A stretch of DNA of 64,000 bases from CAVPLM01 sp963713545 (GCA_963713545.1 CAVQME010000001.1:620001-684000); one strand, 5' to 3'. Counted from the first letter of the stretch, positions 8,595 through 17,902 are shown. Numbers and translations: made by a program. The notes: generated from the letters alone by a model not told the origin.

Positions 8595-9998
8595 ATGCCT
8601 CGTCCTACCGGCCGCGGCTTCGCCCTGCTGGGCCTCGCCGCCGCGACCTATCTGGCCGGGCGGGTGGTCGGCACCTGGGAGCTGTACCTCTTTGCCTTCG
8701 CTTTCCTGGCCGCGGTGATCATCTCCTGGCTGCTGGTCCTGGCGACCGGCCGCCGCATCCACGTCACTCGCAAGGTCACGCCTGAGCGACCCGTGGCGGG
8801 TGACGAGCCCGAGATGAGTCTCCTTGTCGAGAACACCTCCTTCTTCCCCGGGCCGCATCTCACGCTGCGGAATCAGCTGGCGGGCTTGAGCTCGGGAGAT
8901 CTCGAACTGGAAGTGGAGAGTCTCGTCCCCCGTGGGGACAAGATGGTCAGGACCCGCATGGGCCGGGTCAATCGCGGAGTCCACGTGCTCCCGGCGGCCC
9001 AGGCCGTAGCCGAAGACCCCCTGGGGATCGCGAGCGCAGTGCACAGAGTCAGCGCTCCGTTGCCCGTGACGGTGTATCCGCGTGTCGCGATGCTCGACTC
9101 CTGCGTGCTCTACCCGGAGATAGGCCTTAAGCACGATTGGGGAGGCCGGTATGGTCTGCCTTCCCCGGGGGCGTCCGAGTTCAAAGGCATCCGGCCGCAC
9201 CAGCCCGGCGAACCGCTCAGTCACATCGACTGGAAGAGCACGGCCAAGACAGGGATCCTCATGCTGCGCGAGATGGAGGAGCCCGCCGGCGCGGACATCA
9301 CCCTGCTTCTGGACGGCACCGCCCAGCAAGTGGTGGGGGAGCCGCCCCACAGCAACTTCGAGTTGGCGGTGCGCGCCACGGGTAGTATCTCCGACTTTGC
9401 CCTGCGCGCCGGCCGAGGGGTCAGTCTTCTGCGCCACGAGCACAGCTGGCGGCAGACGCGGCTCACAGCCGATGGAGGCGGACGCCGCAGTCTGATGGAG
9501 GTGCTGGCCGAGGCGCGACCCAACGCCTCGGCTCCTCTGGTCAATGCTTTGCGCCACCTGAGGGTCGAAGCGCGCCAGCTGCTCCGCTCCCAGACGGTGA
9601 CCGTGGTGAGCTTGTCCCTGGATCATCAGCTGGTCCGTACGCTCATCGGCCTGCGAGAAGACGGCATGCGCCTGAGCTTCCTTTACATCGTGGGGGCATC
9701 ATTCACCGGGGCAGAAGCCCGCACCGGGGCGGGCACCGGCTCCTCCATACTGCCGTTCCTGCCTCCGCGCGACCTGGCCGGTGGCTTGCCGGCGAGACCG
9801 CCGCAGGCCACGATTCAGTCCGAGCCAAGTCCGCTGACCGGCGTGGCGGCCCAAGGCCAGCTTCCCGTGGAGTCCCGGGCCCTACTACTCTCACTCTCCT
9901 CGGCCGGTATAGGCTGCCTGACACTCGGTCACGGTGACGACTTGTTCCGGGCCTTGTCGTTCCGGGGCACCGGCCGTAAGCGAGCGAGCGCCTTGTGA
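8595..9998 (+). CDS. DUF58 membrane protein
   Basis: 467 residues. Two N-terminal membrane helices (about 8-50) precede a beta-rich region with GxVLPAA and then the DUF58 signature IRPHQPGEPLSHIDWKSTAK (around residue 200). A von Willebrand A-like fold follows (ITLLLDGTAQQV). DUF58 proteins work with MoxR ATPases and a transglutaminase-like membrane protein in a conserved three-gene set, whose exact job is unknown but is tied to cell-envelope or complex maturation. The start is three bases after the moxR stop, indicating one operon. The C-terminal 100 residues are Gly/Ala/Pro-rich and less conserved. Confidence 0.9.
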   Translation: MPRPTGRGFALLGLAAATYLAGRVVGTWELYLFAFAFLAAVIISWLLVLATGRRIHVTRKVTPERPVAGDEPEMSLLVENTSFFPGPHLTLRNQLAGLSSGDLELEVESLVPRGDKMVRTRMGRVNRGVHVLPAAQAVAEDPLGIASAVHRVSAPLPVTVYPRVAMLDSCVLYPEIGLKHDWGGRYGLPSPGASEFKGIRPHQPGEPLSHIDWKSTAKTGILMLREMEEPAGADITLLLDGTAQQVVGEPPHSNFELAVRATGSISDFALRAGRGVSLLRHEHSWRQTRLTADGGGRRSLMEVLAEARPNASAPLVNALRHLRVEARQLLRSQTVTVVSLSLDHQLVRTLIGLREDGMRLSFLYIVGASFTGAEARTGAGTGSSILPFLPPRDLAGGLPARPPQATIQSEPSPLTGVAAQGQLPVESRALLLSLSSAGIGCLTLGHGDDLFRALSFRGTGRKRASAL

Positions 9999-10019
9999 GA
10001 CGGCTGAGATGAGGAGCCT

Positions 10020-12299
10020 GTGAAGGCCGTACCCAGAATCCTGTATCTGCTCTGCTTCGTGGGCTTGGCGCTGGTTGCGGCCCTCGCGCTCAACGCGGTC
10101 GTGCGCCCTTCCATGGTGAACATCTTGCTGCGCACGGTGGTGGTCGCTGCGCTCTTCGGCGCACCCGGGCTCATCTACCGCAGGCTCTGGCCGCTCAGTT
10201 TGGCGCTGCTCCCGATAGGAGCCTACCTTCTCATACGCACCATCATTCCGGTTCCCACGGAGGTCGACGGCCTGGGCGGGCAGTACCACTTCTATATCGA
10301 GCAGCTTCGCCTGGGCGCGAACGCGTACCTCACCCAGATCTTCCCGCTCAGCTCCATCGACGCGCCGGAGCTTCCCCTCTTGCTGGCATTCTGCGTCTAC
10401 TGGCTGGTCGGCGCTGCTGCCTTCCTGTCCCTGGGTCTACGCAGGCCTGTCCCCGGGATAGCGCTGATGATCCTGCTGCTGGGCTTCGGTCTCACGGTCG
10501 ATGGCACCATTCGGGTACTGTGGTCGGCACTGCTCTTTCTCGTACTGGCGGCATGCCTGCTTGTCCTCTCCCGCGGGCTCAAGCGGGAGGGGTGGAAGCT
10601 ACGAGAGGTCGTGGCCGGAGGCGCAGTGGGCGTGGTCGCCTCGCTGCTTGCCCTGCTGCTGCTGGGAGCGGCCCCGTCGGCCGCCGCCACTCCCTGGCAG
10701 GACTGGCGCACCTGGGATCCCTTCCGGCAGGGTCCCTCGGCTTACACGTTCAACTGGCTGCAGCAGTACGGTGACCTTCTTGACCCAGCAAAAGATACGG
10801 TGATCATGAAGGTTGAATCACCTTCTCCGTCGTACTGGCGCGCCAACGCCCTTGAGACCTTCACCGGCAACGCATGGACCGCCGCCCAGGCCTTCCTCGA
10901 TGGCCTGGAACAGACGCAAAGCGATAGTACGTACGTCTATTCGCTCCGGTCGGCTGAAACGCCCACTCCTCCAGGGGTGAAGGTGACCCAGACCTTCCAG
11001 GTGCAGTCGGTCTATAGCAACTACTTCTTCGTCGGAGGCGACCCGCTTTCGCTCGCGATAGATCAAGATCTCGTCCTTCGTACCAACGATACCCGAGCCA
11101 TCCACTCCAACAGAGCCGTGGGGCCCACCTTCGCCTACACGGTCACCGCGGTCGTCCCCGATCTGGAGCCTACCGATGTGGTCGGCAAGGGCAGAGACTA
11201 CCCCGAATCAGCGAGAGACTACCTGGTGCTCCCCTTCCCGCGGGTGGAGCAGATCGAGGGTCCCGACAAAGAAGCCACTTGGCGGAGCACCGTTCCCGAT
11301 AACACCCCGGAGGGTCGGGAGTGGGTCGATCTCTACGCCCTCAACCGACAGATCGTCGGCAACGCGACCGATCCCTACGAGGTCACCCTTCGCATCGAGC
11401 GGTACCTCCGGGACCCGAGATACTTCGAGTACTCCCTCACTCCGCCGGCGAGCGACTACTCGTCCTCCTTCTCCGCCTTCCTCTTCGACACGCGTTCCGG
11501 CTACTGCCAGCACTTCGCCGGAGCTATGGCCCTCCTTCTTCGCTACAACGCAGTCCCCGCCCGGGTGGCGGTGGGGTTCACCGGCGGAGAAGAGGGAGAT
11601 CGGAACACCTACATCGTGAGCACGAACAACGCTCACGCCTGGGTGGAGGTCTACTTCCCCGAGGTGGGTTGGGTGGCCTTCGACCCCACGCCGGGAAGGA
11701 ACCTTCCCACCGCTACCTCCTCCAGCAACCCGAGGTTCATCAACCCCTTCGTCGAAGAGGGGAGCGCCGGGCAAGGACCGGTGACGACTATGCCGCCTCG
11801 AGAGAACATCCCCGAGGACCGGCCGAGCGGCGGCGCTGCAGCGGACGCCGGAGGACGGGGATGGCTTGCCAGCGCCCCCTGGGTGCCCTGGGTAGCAGGG
11901 CTGGCCGTGCTCCTGATCGCCTGGCCGGTCGGGCGCAGCCTTTGGCGCAAGCGTCGTCTCGAGCGCGGTCCCCTGGATCAGCGGCTGCAGGCCTCACTGG
12001 CTTTGCTCCGAGGCGAGATGGCCGACTACGGTATGGCCGTGGCCCCATCGTGCACGCTCGAAGAGACACTGGCGATCCTCGAGATCAAGCTCGGCACCGA
12101 ACCCGACCCCGTTCTTGTTGCCCGCACCGACGCCATACTGTTCGGGGGATATCACGCCACCCGGGCGGATGTCGACCGGGCCGAGATGGTGCGCAAGGAC
12201 GTAGTCGCCCGACTGCGCAAGCGCCACGGGTGGGTGCGGACAGGGGCGACGTGGTACGGTGTGCCGCGATTGGCCTCCCTGAGCGGGCCGGGAGCGTGA
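10020..12299 (+). CDS. Transglutaminase-like membrane protein (TgpA type)
   Basis: 759 residues from a GTG. Order: about six N-terminal membrane helices (1-220), a large extracellular domain, a transglutaminase core, one more helix (ASAPWVPWVAGLAVLLIAWPVG, about 620-645), and a cytoplasmic DUF4129-like tail. The catalytic triad is visible: Cys496 in SGYCQHFAGAM, His in NNAHAWVEVYFPEVGW, and Asp in the following FDPTPG. This is the third member of the MoxR-DUF58-transglutaminase set. The active site should lie outside the membrane; substrates are unknown. The start is 22 bases after the DUF58 gene. Confidence 0.9.
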   Translation: MKAVPRILYLLCFVGLALVAALALNAVVRPSMVNILLRTVVVAALFGAPGLIYRRLWPLSLALLPIGAYLLIRTIIPVPTEVDGLGGQYHFYIEQLRLGANAYLTQIFPLSSIDAPELPLLLAFCVYWLVGAAAFLSLGLRRPVPGIALMILLLGFGLTVDGTIRVLWSALLFLVLAACLLVLSRGLKREGWKLREVVAGGAVGVVASLLALLLLGAAPSAAATPWQDWRTWDPFRQGPSAYTFNWLQQYGDLLDPAKDTVIMKVESPSPSYWRANALETFTGNAWTAAQAFLDGLEQTQSDSTYVYSLRSAETPTPPGVKVTQTFQVQSVYSNYFFVGGDPLSLAIDQDLVLRTNDTRAIHSNRAVGPTFAYTVTAVVPDLEPTDVVGKGRDYPESARDYLVLPFPRVEQIEGPDKEATWRSTVPDNTPEGREWVDLYALNRQIVGNATDPYEVTLRIERYLRDPRYFEYSLTPPASDYSSSFSAFLFDTRSGYCQHFAGAMALLLRYNAVPARVAVGFTGGEEGDRNTYIVSTNNAHAWVEVYFPEVGWVAFDPTPGRNLPTATSSSNPRFINPFVEEGSAGQGPVTTMPPRENIPEDRPSGGAAADAGGRGWLASAPWVPWVAGLAVLLIAWPVGRSLWRKRRLERGPLDQRLQASLALLRGEMADYGMAVAPSCTLEETLAILEIKLGTEPDPVLVARTDAILFGGYHATRADVDRAEMVRKDVVARLRKRHGWVRTGATWYGVPRLASLSGPGA

Positions 12300-12345
12300 A
12301 CGAGATCCCGACCTTCTCGCCACGCCACACTCCAAGCGGCTGATA

Positions 12346-12351
12346 TACAAT
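12346..12351 (+). promoter_or_regulatory. -10 box for a probably leaderless ferredoxin message
   Basis: TACAAT lies six bases before the ATG at 12358. There is no ribosome site, so transcription would begin at or next to the start codon. No good -35 is visible. Confidence 0.4.
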
Positions 12352-12357
12352 AACGCC

Positions 12358-12678
12358 ATGCCTACCATCAGGGACAAGACCAAAGACAAGACCGCGAAGC
12401 AGCTACCGGTCTTCTCCCGGGCTCGCTGCAAGCGCTGCGGCATCTGTAGTCATTTCTGTCCGGTAGAAGCCCTTGCGGTCGAACCGGACGGCATGCCCTA
12501 TCTGGCAGATGCGGATGCCTGCACCTCGTGCGCACTCTGCTCGGACATGTGCCCCGATTGGGCCATATATCTGACAGCCGCCGGGGAAGACGCGTTGCAT
12601 CGCGAGCAAGCGCTGGCGGCTGAGACCGGAGTGGACGCAACCGGACTCTTGGATCCCGCCGATCACGAGCGAGATTGA
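12358..12678 (+). CDS. Ferredoxin with two 4Fe-4S motifs
   Basis: 106 residues. Two CxxCxxCxxxCP motifs (C24, C27, C30, C34 and C55, C58, C61, C65) bind two [4Fe-4S] clusters. Their spacing and sequence (RCGICSHFCPVEAL, CTSCALCSDMCPDWA) resemble the delta subunit of 2-oxoacid:ferredoxin oxidoreductases, but no other subunit is nearby, so it is probably a free electron carrier. The gene precedes nifS and nifU, so all three may be co-expressed for Fe-S assembly or use. The N-terminus is lysine-rich. No ribosome site precedes the ATG; see the -10 entry. Confidence 0.85.
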   Translation: MPTIRDKTKDKTAKQLPVFSRARCKRCGICSHFCPVEALAVEPDGMPYLADADACTSCALCSDMCPDWAIYLTAAGEDALHREQALAAETGVDATGLLDPADHERD

Positions 12679-12697
12679 GCGACCGGGCGAGGACCCC

Positions 12698-13885
12698 ATG
12701 GAAGAAGCCATCTACCTCGACCACGCTTCCACCACTCCTGCCGACCCCGTGGTGGTCTCGGCCATGCTGCCGTGGTTCACAGAGGGATTCGGAAACCCCT
12801 CCACTGTGTACAGCCTGGGTCTTGACGCTGCGCATGCCGTCCAGCAGGCGCGAGAATCCATCGCCGGGTCCATCGGCGCCGAGCCCGAAGAGATCTACTT
12901 CACAAGCGGTGGCACCGAGTCGGACAACTGGGCGGTACTGGGGACGGCCGAGGCTCAGCAGAAGAAAGGCCGCCACCTGATCACCTCCAGTATCGAGCAT
13001 CACGCGGTGCTCGAGAGCATGGAGTATCTGGAGAAACGCGGCTACGAGGTCACCCGGGTACCCGTGGATGGCGGTGGTCTCGTCGATCCGGAAGAGGTGC
13101 GCCGGGCGATCCGCCCCGATTCGATCCTTGTCTCGATCATGCACGCCAACAACGAGGTAGGGACCATCCAACCGATTGCCGAGATCGGCCGAGTGACCCG
13201 CGAGGCCGGGGTCCTTTTCCACGTCGACGCCGTCCAAACATCCGGCAAGCTCCCGCTCGACGTCAAGGAGCTGGGGGTCGACATGCTCTCTATGAGCGCC
13301 CACAAGTTCTACGGCCCCAAGGGCGTGGGGCTCATGTACCTGCGCAAGCGCACCCGCATCACCCCCCTCCTGCACGGCGGAGGCCAGGAAAAGGGCCGAC
13401 GAGCGGGCACTCATAACGTACCCGGGATCGTAGGGATGGCGAAAGCACTCGAACTTGCCGGGGCCCGAATGGGTGACGACGCGGTCCGTGAAGCCGCTCT
13501 CCGCGACCGCTTGTGGCAGGGCTTGGAAGCCGATATCGAGTCAATATACCTCAACGGCGACCCTGTACGGCGCCTGCCAGGCAATCTCAACGTGCGGCTC
13601 GACGGGATCGAGGGCGAGTCGATGATCCTGATGCTCGACATGGAAGGCATCTGCGTATCCTCGGGTTCCGCCTGTACCACAGGGTCGCTGGAACCGAGCC
13701 ATGTCTTGTTGGCCCTCGGCATCCCCGCTGAGCACGCGCACGGCTCTCTGCGCATCACGCTGGGCCGCAGCACGACCGTCGACCACATCGAGAAGTTCAT
13801 AAGGGTGTTCCCGCCCATTGTCGCCAGACTGCGGGAGATGTCGCCCATCTGGTGCGCCAATTGCGTCTGCAAGCAAAGGACCTGA
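12698..13885 (+). CDS. nifS: Cysteine desulfurase (NifS/IscS type)
   Basis: 395 residues, normal for the family. This PLP enzyme takes sulfur from cysteine for Fe-S cluster assembly. Visible features: the N-terminal YLDHASTTPADP, the PLP lysine K203 in MSAHKFYGPKG, and the catalytic Cys326 in SSGSACTTGSLEPSHVL. That loop is the class I pattern used for sulfur transfer to a U-type scaffold, and nifU starts two bases after the stop. The last residues (IWCANCVCKQRT) add three cysteines not required for catalysis; a metal-binding or sulfur-relay tail is possible. Confidence 0.95.
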   Translation: MEEAIYLDHASTTPADPVVVSAMLPWFTEGFGNPSTVYSLGLDAAHAVQQARESIAGSIGAEPEEIYFTSGGTESDNWAVLGTAEAQQKKGRHLITSSIEHHAVLESMEYLEKRGYEVTRVPVDGGGLVDPEEVRRAIRPDSILVSIMHANNEVGTIQPIAEIGRVTREAGVLFHVDAVQTSGKLPLDVKELGVDMLSMSAHKFYGPKGVGLMYLRKRTRITPLLHGGGQEKGRRAGTHNVPGIVGMAKALELAGARMGDDAVREAALRDRLWQGLEADIESIYLNGDPVRRLPGNLNVRLDGIEGESMILMLDMEGICVSSGSACTTGSLEPSHVLLALGIPAEHAHGSLRITLGRSTTVDHIEKFIRVFPPIVARLREMSPIWCANCVCKQRT

Positions 13886-13886
13886 T

Positions 13887-14261
13887 ATGTATTCCGAACT
13901 CGTGATGGAGCACTTCCGCAATCCTCGCAACATGGGCGTTATCGAGGATGCCGACGGCGTCGGCGAGGTGGGGAACCCCCAGTGCGGCGACATGATGCGC
14001 ATCACCATCAAAGTCAAGGACGAGACGCTCGAAGACATCAAGTTCCAGACCCTGGGATGCGGAGCCGCGGTGGCCACTTCCAGCATGGTCACCGAGATGG
14101 CCAAGGGCAAGAAACTGGATGAGGCCATGGAGATCACCAACAAGACCGTCGCAGAGGCCCTTGGAGGACTCCCCCCCGCCAAGATGCATTGCAGCAACCT
14201 GGCCGCTGATGGGCTCCAGGCCGCCATCGAGGACTACCGCGCCCGGCAGGCTGCCAAGTAA
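13887..14261 (+). CDS. nifU: Iron-sulfur scaffold protein (NifU N-terminal / IscU type)
   Basis: 124 residues, matching stand-alone IscU-like scaffolds. The three cluster ligands are present: C33 in NPQCGDMM with the conserved Asp35, C58 in LGCGAAVATSS, and C102 in KMHCSNLA. The protein holds a nascent [Fe-S] cluster built with sulfur from NifS. The ATG at 13887 follows an AAAGGA site and lies one base after the nifS stop, so the two are translationally linked. The longer open frame beginning at 13818 overlaps nifS and is not the start. Confidence 0.95.
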   Translation: MYSELVMEHFRNPRNMGVIEDADGVGEVGNPQCGDMMRITIKVKDETLEDIKFQTLGCGAAVATSSMVTEMAKGKKLDEAMEITNKTVAEALGGLPPAKMHCSNLAADGLQAAIEDYRARQAAK

Positions 14262-14385
14262 CTCCGGCGTAGCCCGCACTCGGGCGCGCCGCGCCTGCGG
14301 GCGCCCCGGCTGGAGTCGCCAGACCCCAAGGCGCGACGGCGCCGGACGCGGCACACCGAGGCGCAACACCCCCAGGCGCGACGGC

Positions 14386-14952
14386 GTGATCCCCCATGTG
14401 TCACTGGCGGCGATCCTCCTGATCTCAGCCATCCTCGCGTTCACGACGTGGTACCTGGTGGGGTGCGCTGGAGAGGTAACGCCGCTTGCCCGAGCGGGAG
14501 ACCGATTGGAGAACGACGCCGCCCTGTCCGCCGATCTCGATGGCGACGGCATCGGCGAACGGGTGATGGTGGAGGGAGCGTCTCGCCGCCTGATCATAGA
14601 CGATGGCAAAGACCTCTATCGCAGCCGGGAGAAGTGGCGGGTAGCCGAAGCCTGCCTGGGCGACACCGACGGCAACGGCGTCCTCGAAGTAGTAGCCCTT
14701 CTCGATGATTCAAACGGGCGTCACCTGGGCCTTATTGCCTACATGGGCGATGAGTACCGTGAACGTCTCGTGACCAGCGTCCTAAGCCCCCGTCCGCTCT
14801 CGCTGCAAGTCGTCCCGGGCCACGACGCGGCTGCCTCCGCGGACTTGGTCCTCCTCGAGGAAGAATCCGCCTCGTCGGTGAGCGGCGTTCAGACCACGAC
14901 CTATCGCTGGAACGGTTTCGGTTTCACGGCCCTCCGGCCGTCGACCCCTTGA
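14386..14952 (+). CDS. Putative lipoprotein with FG-GAP/VCBS-like repeats
   Basis: About 188 residues. A hydrophobic N-terminus ends in a lipobox-like FTTWYLVGC. The mature part holds Asp/Gly calcium-loop repeats (DLDGDGIGERVMVEG and DTDGNGVLEVVALLDD), typical of FG-GAP or VCBS beta-propeller blades. The protein is small, about two or three blades. The start is uncertain: GTG 14386 and GTG 14398 are both in frame and neither has a clear ribosome site. Upstream the same frame is open and encodes an Arg-rich stretch from a short GC repeat (RRDG units, 14325-14385). Confidence 0.55.
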   Translation: MIPHVSLAAILLISAILAFTTWYLVGCAGEVTPLARAGDRLENDAALSADLDGDGIGERVMVEGASRRLIIDDGKDLYRSREKWRVAEACLGDTDGNGVLEVVALLDDSNGRHLGLIAYMGDEYRERLVTSVLSPRPLSLQVVPGHDAAASADLVLLEEESASSVSGVQTTTYRWNGFGFTALRPSTP

Positions 14953-14972
14953 TCGCTCGTGGGCACAGGAGC

Positions 14973-15011
14973 TGTAACCAGATCGTTACAGGTCCGTGGC
15001 GGCGACGTGAC
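14973..15011 (+). promoter_or_regulatory. Palindromic operator-like site upstream of the DUF3160 gene
   Basis: TGTAACCAGATCGTTACA (14973-14990) is an inverted repeat, TGTAAC-N6-GTTACA. CGTGAC starts 33 bases after the first base of the site. The same arrangement occurs at 24675-24713 upstream of the GerMN gene with identical spacing. Both sites lie about 110-116 bases before their start codons. A shared regulator is inferred; none is identified. Confidence 0.6.
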
Positions 15012-15088
15012 ATTGACGCGCGAGCATAGTAGGTGGACATGTACGTGGCCTTTGAGTGGCAAGGTTCTGACGGGAGAGGGGGACGGCC

Positions 15089-17416
15089 ATGGAGCGCACA
15101 CAGACCGGTCCGGCATCAGACAGACGACGCCTGCTCCAGCTGCGTTCGCCACTCCGACATCTGGGCACGCGACCTGGCGGCGCGACAGGCCTCGCGTCCG
15201 TCTGCGCACTCCTTGCTCTGAGTCTCGCCATCGTTGGCTGCACTGACGCGGGATCCCCCACCACCGCATCCGGCCCCTCCGGAGGCGCGGCCCCCGTGGT
15301 CACGAGCGAAAGCCCTTCCACCAGCACCTCCGGCCCGGCCGGGACCGCCACGTCCGGAGGAGTCGCGCCAGCCGTTTTGACCGGCCCGTACAAAGAGCCG
15401 GATTACTTGGATCCTCAGCCGGTGGACCTGACCTCGATCTCCAATCTCGACAAGGCGGGTCTGTCCGACGCCGAGAAGCAGGTGCTGGCGCGGCAGAGCT
15501 TCGTGGCCGTGGCCGAGCCGCCCGAGGAGGGGTCCTGGAAGTTCTGGCAGGTCTACGAGGCCGCCCGCTACGCCGGCCTACCCCTGTTGGTGACCACCGA
15601 CTCCGTCCTCAATACCTATCACGGTCTTTTCGATACCCTGCTCCAGCGGATGGAGGAGGCAGCGCTGTTCGAGCAGGCCGTTACTATGACGGAGGCCTTG
15701 TACTCTGCCGCCTCCGACCAATTGAATGCCGCGACCGACCCCACAGTCAGGGAAGAGGCCGGCCTCAACATGGCCTACTTCGCCGTCGCGAAGGCGCTGC
15801 TGACAGGCACGAACCAGCTCCCCGGCATAGTCACGGGAGAGGGAGCGGAGACGTTGAGAGCCGCCCTCGACCTTGCCGACAAGGAGGTCGCCTTGATCGA
15901 GGCGGCCGGCGGTACCGAAGAGTCCCCCATCCTCGGTTACACCGAAGACTACAGCCAGTACAAGCCGCGCGGTCACTACACCCGCAGCGAGACCCTCCAG
16001 CGTTACTTCAAAGCGATGATGTGGTTCGGCCACACGGGCTACTTCATCAATCCGCGCAGCCCGGACATCACCGAAGAGGAGGCGGCCAGCCTGACCCGGC
16101 GCGCCATCCTCATCGCCTCGTCCCTGAACGGCTCGACCAAAGAAGCGTGGCAGGCGATCTACGAACCCACGAGCTTCCTGGTCGGCCGGGCAGATGATCT
16201 GACCGTCGACGATATGCGGCAGGTGCTGCAGCAGGTGTTCGGCACGGCCCAGCCCGCCCCAGACGACCTTGCCGACGCCGGGAAGATCGCGACCGTCCGG
16301 GGGGAACTGAACAAGCTCCCCGCTCCCAAGATCCTCTCGGCCGTGGTCCGCGCGCCGGGCGATACCGAGAACCGCGAGGAGAACGAGCGCAGCTTCCGGG
16401 TCATGGGACAGCGCTACATCCCCGACTCCTACGCCTTCCAGCAACTGGTGTGGGCCTACGTGGGCGAAGAGCAGCCACCCGAGGCGAAACGCGACCTTCC
16501 CATGGGTCTCGACATAATGACGGTGCTCGGCAGCGACCAGGCCTATAGGCTAGAGACAGAAGACTACGACCAAGATCGCTACACGAACTGGGAGCAGCAG
16601 ATCAAAAAGGTGAACGGCGAGTTCGTGGCGCGCACCGCCGATCTGTGGCCGGCGAACCTCTACACCGGCTGGCTCGAGTCCCTGCAACGCGTGATGGCGT
16701 TCCCGGCCGACGGCGCCCCCGACTTCATGAAGTCCCGGGTGTGGGCCCGCAAGAGCCTGAACGTGGCCCTGGGCAGTTGGACGGAGCTGCGGCACGACAC
16801 CATCCTCTACGCCAAGCAGTCGGTGACCGCGGAAGGTGACGGAGGCGAGAAGCCGAAGGTAGCGGGATACGTGGAGCCGTATCCGGCCTTCTACGCCAAG
16901 ATCGCCGAGTTGGCCACCACGCTGCGTCAAGGCCTCCTCGACTATGGCTTGATCGATTCCGAATCCGCCAACAAGTTGGAGATGATGATCGAACTGGCCG
17001 ACACCTTGGCCACGATCGCCGAGAAGGAGTTGGCGGGCGAGGAGCTCACCTTGGACGAGGAGGCGACGATTGCCGGGTACGGACACTATCTGGAGACCCT
17101 GGAGCAGTTCGACGACGAGGTGGAGGGGCGGACGCTCTCACCCACGGCCGAGAAAAGCCCGCTGGCAGCCGACGTGCACACCAGCTACAACTCCGACCTG
17201 GCGTTGGAAGAGGCGACCGGGTATCCACTTGTCCTGTACACAGCCTTTGAGCTTGGCGGGAAGCTGCAGCTGTTCGCCGGAGCCTCTTACGCCTATTACG
17301 AGTTCACCGTCCCTCTGGCAGAACGGCTCACCGACGAGGAGTGGGTGGCACAGCTGGACTCCGGCCAAGCCCCCCCACGCCCCGCCTGGACCGACGAGTG
17401 GATCGTGGGGGACTAA
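15089..17416 (+). CDS. DUF3160-family lipoprotein
   Basis: 775 residues. A basic N-terminus, hydrophobic segment and lipobox (LALSLAIVGC) mark an exported lipoprotein. A Thr/Ser/Gly linker (about 52-95) precedes the large alpha-helical domain typical of DUF3160 proteins, with segments such as VYEAARYAGLPLLVTTDSVL and VLYTAFELGGKLQLFAGASY. The function of the family is unknown. The ATG follows GAGAGGGGGACGGCC. The palindromic site at 14973 lies in the promoter region, suggesting co-regulation with the GerMN protein gene at 24785. Confidence 0.85.
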   Translation: MERTQTGPASDRRRLLQLRSPLRHLGTRPGGATGLASVCALLALSLAIVGCTDAGSPTTASGPSGGAAPVVTSESPSTSTSGPAGTATSGGVAPAVLTGPYKEPDYLDPQPVDLTSISNLDKAGLSDAEKQVLARQSFVAVAEPPEEGSWKFWQVYEAARYAGLPLLVTTDSVLNTYHGLFDTLLQRMEEAALFEQAVTMTEALYSAASDQLNAATDPTVREEAGLNMAYFAVAKALLTGTNQLPGIVTGEGAETLRAALDLADKEVALIEAAGGTEESPILGYTEDYSQYKPRGHYTRSETLQRYFKAMMWFGHTGYFINPRSPDITEEEAASLTRRAILIASSLNGSTKEAWQAIYEPTSFLVGRADDLTVDDMRQVLQQVFGTAQPAPDDLADAGKIATVRGELNKLPAPKILSAVVRAPGDTENREENERSFRVMGQRYIPDSYAFQQLVWAYVGEEQPPEAKRDLPMGLDIMTVLGSDQAYRLETEDYDQDRYTNWEQQIKKVNGEFVARTADLWPANLYTGWLESLQRVMAFPADGAPDFMKSRVWARKSLNVALGSWTELRHDTILYAKQSVTAEGDGGEKPKVAGYVEPYPAFYAKIAELATTLRQGLLDYGLIDSESANKLEMMIELADTLATIAEKELAGEELTLDEEATIAGYGHYLETLEQFDDEVEGRTLSPTAEKSPLAADVHTSYNSDLALEEATGYPLVLYTAFELGGKLQLFAGASYAYYEFTVPLAERLTDEEWVAQLDSGQAPPRPAWTDEWIVGD

Positions 17417-17428
17417 GATCGTACTCGC

Positions 17429-17719
17429 TTAGGCGCCCGGCGCGGCCCGGGCGATGATGGCCGTACCTTCGATGCCGAGCCGTAGCTGAAATGACACCGG
17501 TCCGGCCTCGGCCGCAATCAGTTCGAGCAGAGCATCGCGCGCGGCTCGGATGATGGCGTACTCATCCCGCTCCAGCCGGGCCGCGACCGCTGAGTCGACT
17601 CCCACCATCGATCGGCACCAGGTCTCACCCGAGTAGATCACGTCGAAAGTGACCGTGTAGGCGTCCGGTGTGTCGCCGTCCACGATCGACACGAGTTCGA
17701 CGTCCATGAATATGGTCAT
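17429..17719 (-). CDS. Small hypothetical protein
   Basis: About 96 residues from the ATG at 17719 (MTIFMDVELVS), with GGAG eight bases upstream; the frame is open to 17743. The sequence is a compact alpha/beta protein with no signal peptide, membrane helix or cysteine pair. No family is recognised. It lies downstream of nrdJ on the same strand, separated by a 161-base palindromic element, and converges with the DUF3160 gene at a distance of 12 bases. Confidence 0.5.
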   Translation of the reverse strand: MTIFMDVELVSIVDGDTPDAYTVTFDVIYSGETWCRSMVGVDSAVAARLERDEYAIIRAARDALLELIAAEAGPVSFQLRLGIEGTAIIARAAPGA

Positions 17720-17741
17720 GCCGGACGCTCCGCGGACTAAC

Positions 17742-17902
17742 AACTCGTTTCAGAATGAAGCCGCGGCCGCCTAGCGCGCCCTGGGCGGCACGATAGTGCG
17801 TCCTCAGTCCCGCAAATAGCGCTGCTATTCGCGCTCCCTGCGTCCTTCTCTGGCGCGTGCCCAGCACGTCCCTGGCGGCGGAGCTTCATTCTAAAACGAG
17901 TT
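17742..17902. repeat. 161-base imperfect palindrome with conserved terminal inverted repeats
   Basis: The left end AACTCGTTTCAGAATGAAGC (17742-17761) matches the reverse complement of the right end (17883-17902) at 19 of 20 positions. The two 79-base arms meet at a tip, GCAAATAGC-GCT-GCTATTCGC, where pairing is again good; the middle of the arms pairs only in patches (GCCGCC, CTGGGC). The element directly abuts the nrdJ stop codon. Options are a MITE-like element or a long hairpin acting as a terminator or 3'-end stabiliser. No second copy was seen in this window. Confidence 0.7.

Noticed and set aside
7812..9626. 604-residue minus-strand frame across moxR and the DUF58 gene
   Set aside because: Antisense to two clear genes; His/Gly/Arg/Gln-rich composition typical of a shadow frame.
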